Shown here: one piece after another, positions 44,165 to 52,445 of the stretch
Layout of the letters: each line of letters starts with the position of its first letter
How positions within the stretch are numbered: the stretch's first letter is position 1
Source of the DNA: Microlunatus panaciterrae
GTDB lineage: Bacteria > Actinomycetota > Actinomycetes > Propionibacteriales > Propionibacteriaceae
Length of the DNA: 64,000 nt
Reading direction: 5' to 3'
Assembly: GCF_016907535.1 (NCBI RefSeq)
Contig: NZ_JAFBCF010000001.1
Coordinates: forward strand, 3,100,001 to 3,164,000
Translations under genes and position numbers: made by a program
Notes under the pieces: model-generated
The model's input: the letters and a program-made list of their open reading frames with translations, nothing else
Told to the model about the DNA's origin: nothing
The model's database searches: none

Positions 44165-45637
44165 ATGGTTGCTGACTCCCACGCACAGGTCGTTGCTGCG
44201 CTCACCTCACGCTGGCCCGAGCATCGGGTCGCGCCCAGCCTGGGTCGGATCCAGGCCCTGACCCGCCTGCTGGGTGATCCCCAGAAGGCCTACCCGGTCA
44301 TCCACGTGGCCGGTACGAACGGCAAAGGCAGCACGGCGGCGATGATCGAGTCGCTGCTGCGCGCCAACGGTCTGCGGACTGGACGCTTCGCGAGCCCGCA
44401 CGTGATGGACGTGACGGAACGGATCGCGCTGGACGGCGAGCCGATCAGCGCCGACCGGTTCGACGAGCTGTGGCACGAGATCGAGCCCTACGTCCAGCTG
44501 GTCGACGACCAGCAGATCGACGGGGTGGCCATGACGTTCTTCGAGATCATCACCGGGATGGCCTTCGCCGCCTTCGCCGACGCTCCGGTCGACGTGGCGG
44601 TGATCGAGGTCGGACTCGGCGGCACCTGGGACGCCACCAACGTGGCCGATGCCGGCGTAGCCGTGATCACGCCGATCGACCTGGACCACACCCATCTGCT
44701 CGGTGACACAGTGCAGCTGATCGCTCGCGAGAAGGCCGGCGTGATCAAGCCGGGTGCGCAGGCGATCCTGGCAGGGCAGAGCCTTGAGGCTGCGACGGTT
44801 CTGCTGGAGCGGTGCGGCGAGGTCGGGGCACTGGTGCATCGCGAGGGGATCGACTTCGGCGTGCTCGACCGGGTCGTTGCGGTCGGCGGACAGCTGATCC
44901 GGTTGAACGCATCCGAGGGGCCGGTCGACGAGATCCTGCTGCCGTTGCACGGTGCCCATCAGGCGGCCAACGCCGCGGTCGCCCTGGCGGCGGTGGAGGC
45001 GTTCCTGGGGATGAAGGCGCTCAATCCCGACGTCGTCCGCGAAGGCTTCGCCGACGTCCAGATTCCGGCCCGGATGGAGGTGGTCCGCAGCTCGCCGACG
45101 GTGGTGCTGGACGCGGCCCACAACCCGCACGGCGCCAGGGCGGCCGCCGCCACGATCACCGAGGCCTTCGACTTCAACCCGCTGATCGGCGTGGTCGCAG
45201 TGATGGGCGACAAGGACGCCGAGGGTGTGCTGCGCACCTTCGAGGAGGTGATGAACCAGGTGGTGGTCACTCAGGTCGCCTCCAGCACCCGCGGGATGCC
45301 TGCCGCGGAGCTCGGTGAGCTGGCCGAGGGCATTTTCGGCACGGACCGGGTGCAGGTCGTCGCCCGGATGGACGAGGCGATCGAGAGAGCCGTCACCATG
45401 GCGGAGAGCGACACGGTCGGCGCCGCCGGCGTGCTGGTCACCGGGTCCGTGGTCGCCGTGGGCGAGGCCAGGACGCTGCTTGCTCCACAGAAGCCGGTTC
45501 GCCGGCCGCCGCGGGTCGAGGTCGTCGGTGCCGAGCTGGGCGCTGACGAGTCGCAGGGGGACGACGCGGACGAGTGGGACGATCCTGATCATCTTGATGG
45601 CGACGTGACCGAGGCGGAGCGGGACAAGTGGTTCTGA
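44165..45637 (+). CDS. folC: Folylpolyglutamate synthase / dihydrofolate synthase
   Basis: 490 aa. Mur-ligase fold: P-loop VIHVAGTNGKGSTAAMIES, FASPHVMDVTERI, the Mg/ATP region GLGGTWDATNV and ITPIDLDHTHLLGDT, carbamylated-Lys region EKAGVIKPG, and C-terminal domain VVLDAAHNPHGARA. It adds L-Glu to dihydropteroate and to folates. The last 30 or so residues are a strongly acidic tail (DESQGDDADEWDDPDHLD) not needed by the fold. It overlaps the next gene by 10 bp and leads the folC-DUF4233-ndk unit. Confidence 0.97.
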   Translation: MVADSHAQVVAALTSRWPEHRVAPSLGRIQALTRLLGDPQKAYPVIHVAGTNGKGSTAAMIESLLRANGLRTGRFASPHVMDVTERIALDGEPISADRFDELWHEIEPYVQLVDDQQIDGVAMTFFEIITGMAFAAFADAPVDVAVIEVGLGGTWDATNVADAGVAVITPIDLDHTHLLGDTVQLIAREKAGVIKPGAQAILAGQSLEAATVLLERCGEVGALVHREGIDFGVLDRVVAVGGQLIRLNASEGPVDEILLPLHGAHQAANAAVALAAVEAFLGMKALNPDVVREGFADVQIPARMEVVRSSPTVVLDAAHNPHGARAAAATITEAFDFNPLIGVVAVMGDKDAEGVLRTFEEVMNQVVVTQVASSTRGMPAAELGELAEGIFGTDRVQVVARMDEAIERAVTMAESDTVGAAGVLVTGSVVAVGEARTLLAPQKPVRRPPRVEVVGAELGADESQGDDADEWDDPDHLDGDVTEAERDKWF

Positions 45638-45999
45638 CCCTCTCGCCGAAGAACCCGATGCGCAGTGTCCTGCTGTCGGTGTTGATCTTCGAGGTGATCA
45701 TCTTCGGGCTGGCGATCGCCGTCATGCTGCAGGTGTCCAAGGTGGCGGTCGGGCCGGCGGTCGGATTCGGGTCCGTTGCCGCTGCGCTCGCCCTGGTTGC
45801 GGCCGGTCTGCTGCGACGACCGGTCGGGTTCGTGATCGGTTGGCTGACCCAGGGCGCCGCGATCCTGCTCGGACTGCTCACTCCCGCGATGTTCCTGGTC
45901 GGCGGGTTCTTCGCCGGTCTGTGGTTGATCAGCTTCATCCTCGGCAAGCGGCTCGATGCCGGCAAGCGGGAGGTCGTCGCGGATCCGGACGGGCTCTAG
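45628..45999 (+). CDS. DUF4233 membrane protein
   Basis: 123 aa with four hydrophobic segments (about 14-36, 39-60, 66-88, 88-106). MRSVLLSVLIFEVIIFGLAI and FGSVAAALALVAAGLLRRP match DUF4233, an actinobacterial family almost always found between folC and ndk; its role is unknown. The GTG at 45628 lies inside folC with GGAG nearby; an ATG at 45658 is an alternative. Confidence 0.92.
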   Translation: MVLTLSPKNPMRSVLLSVLIFEVIIFGLAIAVMLQVSKVAVGPAVGFGSVAAALALVAAGLLRRPVGFVIGWLTQGAAILLGLLTPAMFLVGGFFAGLWLISFILGKRLDAGKREVVADPDGL

Positions 46000-46012
46000 C
46001 GACCGGGCCCGA

Positions 46013-46018
46013 TAGGGT
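46013..46018 (+). promoter_or_regulatory. Candidate leaderless -10 box for ndk
   Basis: TAGGGT, exactly 7 nt before the ATG at 46026, giving ndk its own promoter besides read-through from folC. Confidence 0.5.
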
Positions 46019-46025
46019 CTGGGCT

Positions 46026-46460
46026 ATGAGTTCTGATCCAGTGGCGGCTGCACCGCAGCGCTCCTTCGTCCTGTTGAAGCCCGATGCCGTCCGGCGTGGT
46101 CTTGTCGGTGCCATCCTGAGCCGGTTCGAGTCCCGCGGTCTCAAGATCGTGGCCATGGACCTGCGGTACGTCGACGGCGACCTGGCCGACCAGCACTACG
46201 CCGAGCACGTTGAGCGTGACTTCTACCCGCCGCTGCGCACCTTCGTCACCTCCGGTCCATCGGTCGCGGTCCTGCTCGAGGGCGACCAGGTCATCGAGGT
46301 GGTGCGGACGATGAACGGAGCCACCGACGCCCGCAAGGCGGCCCCGGGAACCATCCGAGGGGACTGGGCCCTGTCGAACCGGGAGAACCTGGTGCACGGG
46401 TCAGACTCGGCCGAGTCGGCCGCGCGGGAGATCGCTCTCTGGTTCCCCGACTTCGCCTGA
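46026..46460 (+). CDS. ndk: Nucleoside diphosphate kinase
   Basis: 144 aa. QRSFVLLKPDAVRRGLVGAI is the N-terminal signature; the phospho-His is in NLVHGSDSAESAAREIALWF; the nucleotide loop contains RTMNGATDARKAAPGTIRGD. It balances NTP/NDP pools. About 10 residues longer at the N-terminus than many homologues, but the ATG has a leaderless-type promoter. Convergent with the IMPase gene. Confidence 0.97.
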   Translation: MSSDPVAAAPQRSFVLLKPDAVRRGLVGAILSRFESRGLKIVAMDLRYVDGDLADQHYAEHVERDFYPPLRTFVTSGPSVAVLLEGDQVIEVVRTMNGATDARKAAPGTIRGDWALSNRENLVHGSDSAESAAREIALWFPDFA

Positions 46461-46486
46461 TCCCTGGCAGTGAAGTGGCCTGCCGC

Positions 46487-47311
46487 TCACCCCGAGCGAC
46501 GGCTCGCGCTCCAGAGCGTGAACAGCTCCTCGGCAGCGGCGGGGTCGGCCACCATCAGCCCACCCTCGGCCGGGAAGGGCTGCTGTCGGCCTGACTCGTC
46601 CCAGACGGCCAGGCCCGCCTCCTGACACAGCAGGGTGGCGGCCAGATGGTCCTCGGGGTGGAATTCGCCGACCACGGCGCCGGTGCAGCGTCCGGCCGCC
46701 GGCTGCGCCAGGGTCAGGGTGGAAGATCCCATCACCCGGGTGGTGCAGTGTCGCTCCGCCAGTGCGGCCAGCAGCTCCAACATCCCCGGCCACGGCTGGT
46801 GCCGGGCCCACTCGGTCAGCACCACACCACCGCTGAGCCGGGACCGGTTGTCGCCGCGCGCGGCCGGCACCTGGACATCGTCGACGAAGCATCCGCGGCC
46901 CTGGACGGCGTGCAGGATCTCCGACCGCCACGGATCGGCGACCACCCCGACCAGCGGAGTGGAACCGACCGCCAGGGACAGCGAGAACGACGTCCAGGGC
47001 AGACCCGCGGCGAGGTTCGTGGTGCCGTCCACCGGATCGCAGTACCAGGTGGGCCCGTCGCCGGCCTCACCGCCGTACTCCTCGCCGACCACCCGGTGTC
47101 CGGGCAGCCGGGTGCCGATCAGCTCCCGGACCGCGCGCTCGACGGCCGTGTCGACCTCGGTCACCGGGTCGGCGGCGTCGGCCTTGGTGCGGACCGCGCC
47201 CAGGGGCGTGTCGCGGACGGTCCTGATCGCGATCCGGGCAGCCTCCAGCGCCACCCCCAGCGCGCTGTCCAGATCGAGGTCAGCGTGGTGGTCGTCACCG
47301 GGAACGGTCAT
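46487..47311 (-). CDS. Inositol-monophosphatase-family phosphatase
   Basis: 274 aa. Metal-binding motifs of the Li-sensitive phosphatase superfamily: GEEYGG (Glu ligand), WYCDPVDGTTNLAAGLPWTS (DPVDGTTN) and the distal site in GEFHPEDHLAATLLCQEAG, where the common WDxAAG is replaced by PEDHLAA. Members hydrolyse inositol phosphates, PAP or sugar phosphates. It overlaps the end of the GDPD gene by 17 bp as the last gene of the ABC operon. In that setting an inositol-phosphate or polyol-phosphate substrate is the most economical reading, but the altered second motif makes the exact substrate uncertain. Confidence 0.9.
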   Translation of the reverse strand: MTVPGDDHHADLDLDSALGVALEAARIAIRTVRDTPLGAVRTKADAADPVTEVDTAVERAVRELIGTRLPGHRVVGEEYGGEAGDGPTWYCDPVDGTTNLAAGLPWTSFSLSLAVGSTPLVGVVADPWRSEILHAVQGRGCFVDDVQVPAARGDNRSRLSGGVVLTEWARHQPWPGMLELLAALAERHCTTRVMGSSTLTLAQPAAGRCTGAVVGEFHPEDHLAATLLCQEAGLAVWDESGRQQPFPAEGGLMVADPAAAEELFTLWSASRRSG

Positions 47312-48200
47312 CGAGCACCTTCCTGAGGGTGCCGATCTGGTTGCTGATCAGCGCGTCGACACCCAGGTCGAGCAGCTGGTGCATCAGAGCGGCGTCGTCC
47401 ACGGTCCAGCAGCAGGTGGCCAGCTGTCGTTCCCTGGCCCAGTCGATGACCTCGCCGGTCATCATCGGCCAGTGCGGGTTGTAGGCCTCCGGCGCGAGCA
47501 GGTCGACCACGGCGTCTGTCGGCGGACCGCCGTTGCCGTTCCCTTCGTCCCAGGAGAGCACGATCCGGGCGTCCGGGTCGGCCTCGCGGATGACCTGCAA
47601 CGACTCGGTCCGTCCGCACCAGACGATCTCGGACCGGTCCAGCCGACCGGCCGTGATGGCCTGCTCCACCACTCGCTGGCTCGGCGTCGCCCACTCTGCC
47701 GAGTCCATGTCGATCAGCAGGGCCGTACCGCTGCCGGCGAGCAGCTCGAGGGCCTCGCTGAGCAGCGGTATCCGCACGCCGTCACCGGCCAGGGCCGTCA
47801 GGTCGGCCAGCTCGAGCCGTCGGATCTCACCGGGGTGGCCCCAGAGCCGCTCGAGGGTGTCGTCGTGCAACAGCACGACCTGACCGTCAGCGGTGACCTT
47901 GACGTCGATCTCGATCAGGTCGGCCGGGGCCGCCAACGCGGCGGTCAGGGCAGGCAACGTGTTCTCGCGGAACCCGACCGGCTCTCCCCGGTGCGCGATG
48001 GCCTTCGCGCCGACGCCGACGCCGATCGGTCGGGGCAGCGCCGGGAGGCGGCCAGCCGTCCGGCCCCGCCGTGCTCCTTCGACAGGCTCAGGACACGTAT
48101 CGACAGGCTCAGGACACGTATCGACAGGCTCAGGACACGTCCCGCGCTCTGAGCCTGTCGAAGAGCGGCCCTCATGACCGTTGCAGCCCAGGTCCGCCAT
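47295..48200 (-). CDS. Cytoplasmic glycerophosphodiester phosphodiesterase with translated repeat near its N-terminus
   Basis: 301 aa. UgpQ-like GDPD barrel from about residue 68: KAIAHRGEPVGFRENT, LIEIDVKVTADGQVV, LLHDDTLERLWG, LLIDMDSAEW, and the end CWTVDDAALMHQLLDLGVDA followed by ISNQ. There is no signal peptide. The ATG at 48200 overlaps the ABC ATPase stop (TGATG). Residues 13-42 are encoded by palindromic repeats (CPEPVDT repeated every 21 bp, ending CPEPVEG). No other ATG, GTG or TTG codon lies in frame between the start and the AHRG motif, so the repeat appears to be translated. It would cleave imported glycerophosphodiesters to glycerol-3-phosphate and an alcohol. Confidence 0.93.
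   Translation of the reverse strand: MADLGCNGHEGRSSTGSERGTCPEPVDTCPEPVDTCPEPVEGARRGRTAGRLPALPRPIGVGVGAKAIAHRGEPVGFRENTLPALTAALAAPADLIEIDVKVTADGQVVLLHDDTLERLWGHPGEIRRLELADLTALAGDGVRIPLLSEALELLAGSGTALLIDMDSAEWATPSQRVVEQAITAGRLDRSEIVWCGRTESLQVIREADPDARIVLSWDEGNGNGGPPTDAVVDLLAPEAYNPHWPMMTGEVIDWARERQLATCCWTVDDAALMHQLLDLGVDALISNQIGTLRKVLDDRSR
48072..48171. repeat. Palindromic repeats inside the GDPD coding sequence, 21-bp period
   Basis: Three copies of GACAGGCTCAGGACACGT start at 48081, 48102 and 48123, and one inverted copy (CTCTGAGCCTGTCGAAGAG) lies near 48147. The 21-bp period equals seven codons and keeps the frame. Confidence 0.9.
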
Positions 48201-49363
48201 CAGGTGAGCACCTCGTCGGCGTACAGCAGCACCGAGCGGAACCGGACCCGCACCTGGGCGCCGTCCTGCAACACCGACAACGGGTCGCCGTTGTCCAGGT
48301 AGGCCCGCACCGTCAGGGGCTGGTCCGATCCGCTCTCGCTGAGCACGACCACCATCTCGGTGAAGTGGCCACGGGGGATCACCCGGGACACCGTGCCCGG
48401 GGCGCCGGCTCCGTTCTCGGCGACGGTGACGTCCTCGGGCCGGACGCCCACCTCGGAGCCGGTGCTCGATGACGTGCCGGGGGCGCTGTCACCTGGGTCC
48501 ACGGGGACCTCGACCCGACCTTCGAGCACGGCGACCAGGGTGCCGTCCGTGTGGCGGACCGTGCCCGGGAAGGCGTTCATGGCACCGACGAAGCTGCCGA
48601 CGAACTTCGTGCTGGGCCGCCGGTAGAGGTCGATCGGGCTGCTGTACTGCTCGATCCGACCGCCGTTCATCACCGCCACCCGATCCGAGATGGACAGGGC
48701 CTCGTCCTGATCGTGGGTGACCACAACCGTCGTGATGGCCAATCGCTGCTGGATCTCACGGATGTCCTCGCGCACCCGCACCCGGAGCTTGGCGTCGAGA
48801 TTGCTCAGCGGCTCGTCCAGCAGCAGCACCGCCGGCCGCTGCACCAGCGCCCTGGCCAGTGCCACCCGCTGCTGCTCGCCGCCGGAGATCCTGGCGGGCC
48901 GGCTGCGGATGTGATGAGTGAGGTTGACCAGCTCCAGCATCTCCTGCACCCGTTCGACGATTTCGGCCTTGGGCAGCTTGCGCAGCTTGAGACCGAACGC
49001 CACATTGTCGAACACGCTCATGTGCGGCCAGAGGGCGTAGTTCTGGAACACCATCGCCGTCGGCCGCTTCTCCGGCCGCAGCCGGGTCACGTCCTGGTCG
49101 TCGATCTGCACGCTGCCGGCGTCGGGGGTGAGGAAGCCGGCGATCATCCGTAGCGTCGTGGTCTTACCGCAACCCGAGGGGCCCAACAGGCAGACCAGCT
49201 CACCCCGGTGCACGGTGAGGTCCAGGTCGTCCACGATGGTACGACCGCCCAGCACCTTGGTGATGCCTTTGAGCTGCAGGCCGGCCGAGCCGGGGTGCTG
49301 TGCTGTCCCGGAGGCCACCGCGGGTGCGGCGGTGGCGGTCATGATGTCCTTGTCGACACTCAT
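48200..49363 (-). CDS. ABC importer ATPase (spermidine/ferric/Ugp-type, with TOBE domain)
   Basis: 387 aa. Walker A LLGPSGCGKTTTLRMIAGF, Q-loop AMVFQNYALWPHMSVFDNVA, signature ISGGEQQRVALARAL, Walker B AVLLLDEPLSNLDAKL, switch His in VVVTHDQDEAL. The C-terminal regulatory/TOBE domain starts near residue 265 (FVGSFVGAMNAFPGTV, GVRPEDVTV). It powers the importer made of the two permeases upstream. It starts in an ATGA overlap with permease 2 and ends in a TGATG overlap with the GDPD. Confidence 0.95.
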   Translation of the reverse strand: MSVDKDIMTATAAPAVASGTAQHPGSAGLQLKGITKVLGGRTIVDDLDLTVHRGELVCLLGPSGCGKTTTLRMIAGFLTPDAGSVQIDDQDVTRLRPEKRPTAMVFQNYALWPHMSVFDNVAFGLKLRKLPKAEIVERVQEMLELVNLTHHIRSRPARISGGEQQRVALARALVQRPAVLLLDEPLSNLDAKLRVRVREDIREIQQRLAITTVVVTHDQDEALSISDRVAVMNGGRIEQYSSPIDLYRRPSTKFVGSFVGAMNAFPGTVRHTDGTLVAVLEGRVEVPVDPGDSAPGTSSSTGSEVGVRPEDVTVAENGAGAPGTVSRVIPRGHFTEMVVVLSESGSDQPLTVRAYLDNGDPLSVLQDGAQVRVRFRSVLLYADEVLT

Positions 49364-50211
49364 CGGATCTGGAACCCTTCAGCGAGCTGTCCACCCATGA
49401 TGTGCTTGCGTACCAGCAGCAGCAGCACGACCGAGGGGATCGACAGCAGAATGGAAAAGACGGCGGCCACCTGGCGCGGGTAGTTCAGCACCAGCGAGTA
49501 CATCTCGGTCGGCATCGTGTAGAACACCGGCGCCCCCACCAGGTAGGTGCCCTGCGCCTCGTCGAACGAGGCCAGGAACGACATGATGATCGCGACCAGG
49601 ATGCCGGGCAGTGCCATCGGCAGCGTGATCGTGAAGAAGACCCGCAGCTTGCCGGCACCCGCGTCCTGCGCCGCCTCCTCGAGACTGCGGGGGACCGACG
49701 CGAAGGCCGCGGCCGGGATCCACGTCATGAACACCACCGTGCCCAGCACGTGCACGATCACCACCCCGGTGAAGGTGCTCATCAGGTTGAACGCGTAGAA
49801 GAGCGACGCCAGCGCCACGAACAACCCCATCTTGGGGAACGCGTTGGTGGCGAACAGACCGATCAGGAAGAACCGACGACCCGGGAAGTCGAACCGGGCG
49901 AAGGCGTAGGCCGCGGGCAGGCAGATCGCGGAGGACACCCCGATCGTCGTCACCGCGAACGCGAGACTGAGCCCGATCGCCGACGACAGCTGCTCGTCGG
50001 CGAGGACCTGGCGCCACCAGTGCAGGGTCCAGCCGTCCGGCGTCAGGTTCGGATAGGTCCAGCCGGTGGCGAACGCCCTGATCGCCAGCCACAGCAGCGG
50101 GCCGAGAATGAAGACCCCCAGCGTGACGAGCAGCAGCAGGGAGAGCACGGCCTTGACCGAGCGGGCCACGGTCAGCGGCTGACGTTCGGACAGTCGTACG
50201 GTGCTGGTCAT
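49360..50211 (-). CDS. ABC importer permease 2
   Basis: 283 aa with six membrane segments (about 20-42, 76-98, 108-130, 141-162, 189-215, 245-268). The EAA loop for ATPase contact reads SLEEAAQDAGAGKLRVFFTI followed by TLPMALPGI. Binding-protein-dependent inner-membrane component of the MalG/PotC/UgpE kind. The ATG at 50211 overlaps the stop of permease 1 (TGATG). Confidence 0.94.
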   Translation of the reverse strand: MTSTVRLSERQPLTVARSVKAVLSLLLLVTLGVFILGPLLWLAIRAFATGWTYPNLTPDGWTLHWWRQVLADEQLSSAIGLSLAFAVTTIGVSSAICLPAAYAFARFDFPGRRFFLIGLFATNAFPKMGLFVALASLFYAFNLMSTFTGVVIVHVLGTVVFMTWIPAAAFASVPRSLEEAAQDAGAGKLRVFFTITLPMALPGILVAIIMSFLASFDEAQGTYLVGAPVFYTMPTEMYSLVLNYPRQVAAVFSILLSIPSVVLLLLVRKHIMGGQLAEGFQIR

Positions 50212-51104
50212 CAGACCCGCCCACTCTCTTGTGCCGACCGGAAGTTGGCCCAGACGTAGATGGCACCGAAACCGGCGGCGATCACGAACACGACGACCGC
50301 CATCACCACCGACTGCTGGGGCCGGTTGAAGGCCTGGAAATAGCTGGCCATGTCCACCCCGAGCATGTTCGGGGCATTCGGCCCGGTGAAGTAGGGCACG
50401 GTGAACGAGCCCAGGGTGCCGATGGCGGTGAAGGTGCCGGCGATCACGGTCGGCACCATCGCCATCGGCGCGATCACCGAGCGCACGGTGCGGAAGAACG
50501 AGGCGCCCGCGTCACTGGCCGCCTCGATCAGCGAGTCCGGGACGCTCTGCACCCCGGAGACGATCATCAGGGTGGCGAACGGCAGGTGGGTCCAGACCAG
50601 GCCGATGATGATGCAGGTGACGCTGTAGCCCCAGGTGGGTGCCTCCACCCCGAACTTCGCCGCCACCGAACGGATCAGCCCGTCGCCGGCGTAGAAGGTG
50701 AGGATGGCCCAGGACGCGATCACCACCGGGATGAACATCGGCACCACCGCCAGCGCCGACAGGGCCTTGGCCGCCCAGGACTGCGACACCCGCAAGTAGA
50801 GCGCGATCACCCAGGCGAGCACCACCACCGTCGCCGTGGAGATCAAGGTGATCACCACGGTGGTGGTGAGGTCCCGCCGGAACCGCTCGTCGGCGAACAC
50901 GTCGCGGTAGGCCCCGGCGGTCATCTGCCACCAGTGGTCCACCTCATGCTGCTCCCTGGCGATGGTGGCGATGGTCTGGTTCAGACCGCCGACATGGCCG
51001 AGGCTGTAGGCCACCGCCACCACGATCGGGAAGCCGACGAACACGGCCACCAGCAGCAGCGGTGGACTGGCCATCAGCAGGCCGACAAGGGGTCGCTTCT
51101 TCAT
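50211..51104 (-). CDS. ABC importer permease 1
   Basis: 297 aa with six membrane segments (first LVGLLMASPPLLLVAVFVGF). A periplasmic loop of about 45 residues follows segment 1 (REQHEVDHWWQMTAGAYRDV). EAA loop SLIEAASDAGASFFRTVRSV followed by IAPMAMVPTV. MalF/PotB/UgpA position in the operon. It starts 27 bp after the binding-protein gene. Confidence 0.94.
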   Translation of the reverse strand: MKKRPLVGLLMASPPLLLVAVFVGFPIVVAVAYSLGHVGGLNQTIATIAREQHEVDHWWQMTAGAYRDVFADERFRRDLTTTVVITLISTATVVVLAWVIALYLRVSQSWAAKALSALAVVPMFIPVVIASWAILTFYAGDGLIRSVAAKFGVEAPTWGYSVTCIIIGLVWTHLPFATLMIVSGVQSVPDSLIEAASDAGASFFRTVRSVIAPMAMVPTVIAGTFTAIGTLGSFTVPYFTGPNAPNMLGVDMASYFQAFNRPQQSVVMAVVVFVIAAGFGAIYVWANFRSAQESGRV

Positions 51105-51131
51105 CTCTTCGCGCTCAGCTCGTCCGGGCGC

Positions 51132-52286
51132 CTAGTGGCCCGGAACCTTCTGGTCCCACAGGTTGTTGATGTCGTTGCCGTGGTCGGAGTTGTACCCGGG
51201 CCGCAGCTGGTCCGGCTTGGCATCCTTGAACTCCTCCTGCACCTCGGCCGGGAGCTTGTCCAGTGAGATCACCGGGTAGCCGGCGATCTTCTCGGCGATC
51301 GCCTTCTGCTGGTCCGGTTCGAGCAGCCAGTTGGCCATTGCGAACGCCGGCTCCTGGTTGCTGGACGCCTTCACCACGCCGACCTCGGTCGAACCGCCGG
51401 TGAACGTCGGATTCGAGATCTGAGCGATCTTCGCGGTCTTCGGGATGGTGCCGTTGGCCTGGCCACTGAGGAACTGGTCCGACCAGACCGGCAGCATCCA
51501 GATCTGACCGCTGGACAACAGGTCGATCGTGCCGTTGTTGCCGTTCGGGTAGACACCCTTCTGGAACACGTACGGGTTCAACCCGGCCAGCGTCTTCCAG
51601 CCCGGTTCCCAGTACTTCTCCAGGTCCTTGTCGTAGCCGGTGGTCATCTTCTCCCGGACGTCCGCGGGTACGTACTTGTCCAGCACGGTGGTGACGAAGG
51701 CGCCGCCGGAGCCGCCGGTCTTCGGTGAGTTGTAGGCGAACTTGCCGGGGTGGGCCTTGATCCAGGCCAGCAGCTCGTCCAGGGTCTTGGGCGGGTCGGT
51801 GACCTTGTCGGCGTTGTAGGCCAGCAGGACTGACGACCCGCGGTAGGGGATCGCGTTGGTGCCGGCAGCGGCGACGACCTTCGAGTCGACATTCGCCAGG
51901 TTGGGCACCTTCGGCTTCGGGTCGGCGAGCAGTCCCGCCTGGCCGGCCTGTTTGCCGACCCCCTCGACCAGATCGATGCCGGGGTCCTTCTTCTGCTGCG
52001 TTGCGGCAGCCAGCTTGGCGATCACCTGGGACGAGTTCTCACCGTGCAGATCGAACTGCAGCACGACCTTGACGTCCGGGTTCGCCTTCTCGTAGGCAGG
52101 GATCAGCGTCTTCTGCCAGAGATCCTGAATGTTCGTGTCACCGCTGGCGTAGACCTTGATCGTCTTCGCTGAGCCCGAATCCGACCCGGTGTCCTTCGTC
52201 GCGCCGGGTCCGTTACCTTGGCACGCACTGACGCCGACTGCGAGCGTCAGCGCGGCCAGAACTGCTGCAAGTCTCTTGCGCTTCAT
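51132..52286 (-). CDS. ABC importer substrate-binding lipoprotein
   Basis: 384 aa. Lipoprotein signal with lipobox VSAC (Cys22) after LAAVLAALTLAVG, then a low-complexity linker and a class I/cluster D-type bilobed fold (TIKVYASGDTNIQDLWQKTL, IPYRGSSVLLAYNADKV, TGGSGGAFVTTVLDKYVP, IWMLPVWSDQFLSG). It resembles YnjB/PotD-type binding proteins more than sugar-binding UgpB. The ligand cannot be read from sequence; several aromatic and Ser/Thr-rich loops would suit a small anionic or polyol ligand. First gene of the six-gene operon; GGAAAGGGAAG precedes the ATG. The 159-bp upstream gap to the divergent kinase gene is AT-richer than average. Confidence 0.93.
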   Translation of the reverse strand: MKRKRLAAVLAALTLAVGVSACQGNGPGATKDTGSDSGSAKTIKVYASGDTNIQDLWQKTLIPAYEKANPDVKVVLQFDLHGENSSQVIAKLAAATQQKKDPGIDLVEGVGKQAGQAGLLADPKPKVPNLANVDSKVVAAAGTNAIPYRGSSVLLAYNADKVTDPPKTLDELLAWIKAHPGKFAYNSPKTGGSGGAFVTTVLDKYVPADVREKMTTGYDKDLEKYWEPGWKTLAGLNPYVFQKGVYPNGNNGTIDLLSSGQIWMLPVWSDQFLSGQANGTIPKTAKIAQISNPTFTGGSTEVGVVKASSNQEPAFAMANWLLEPDQQKAIAEKIAGYPVISLDKLPAEVQEEFKDAKPDQLRPGYNSDHGNDINNLWDQKVPGH

Positions 52287-52433
52287 GGGCGAACTTCCCT
52301 TTCCGGCCCCCGCCGCTTGTCCCTATGACCGAATGTAATGACAAATCTCGGGCCATATAACCATGGTCAACCTATGTGGCGCTAGGCCTGAGCACCATCT
52401 GGCTCAGTCGTCGCCCAACGTTCACCGCCGCGA

Positions 52434-52439
52434 TATGTT
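52434..52439 (+). promoter_or_regulatory. Candidate leaderless -10 box for the histidine kinase gene
   Basis: TATGTT, 6 nt before the GTG at 52446. Confidence 0.45.
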
Positions 52440-52445
52440 CCCTTC

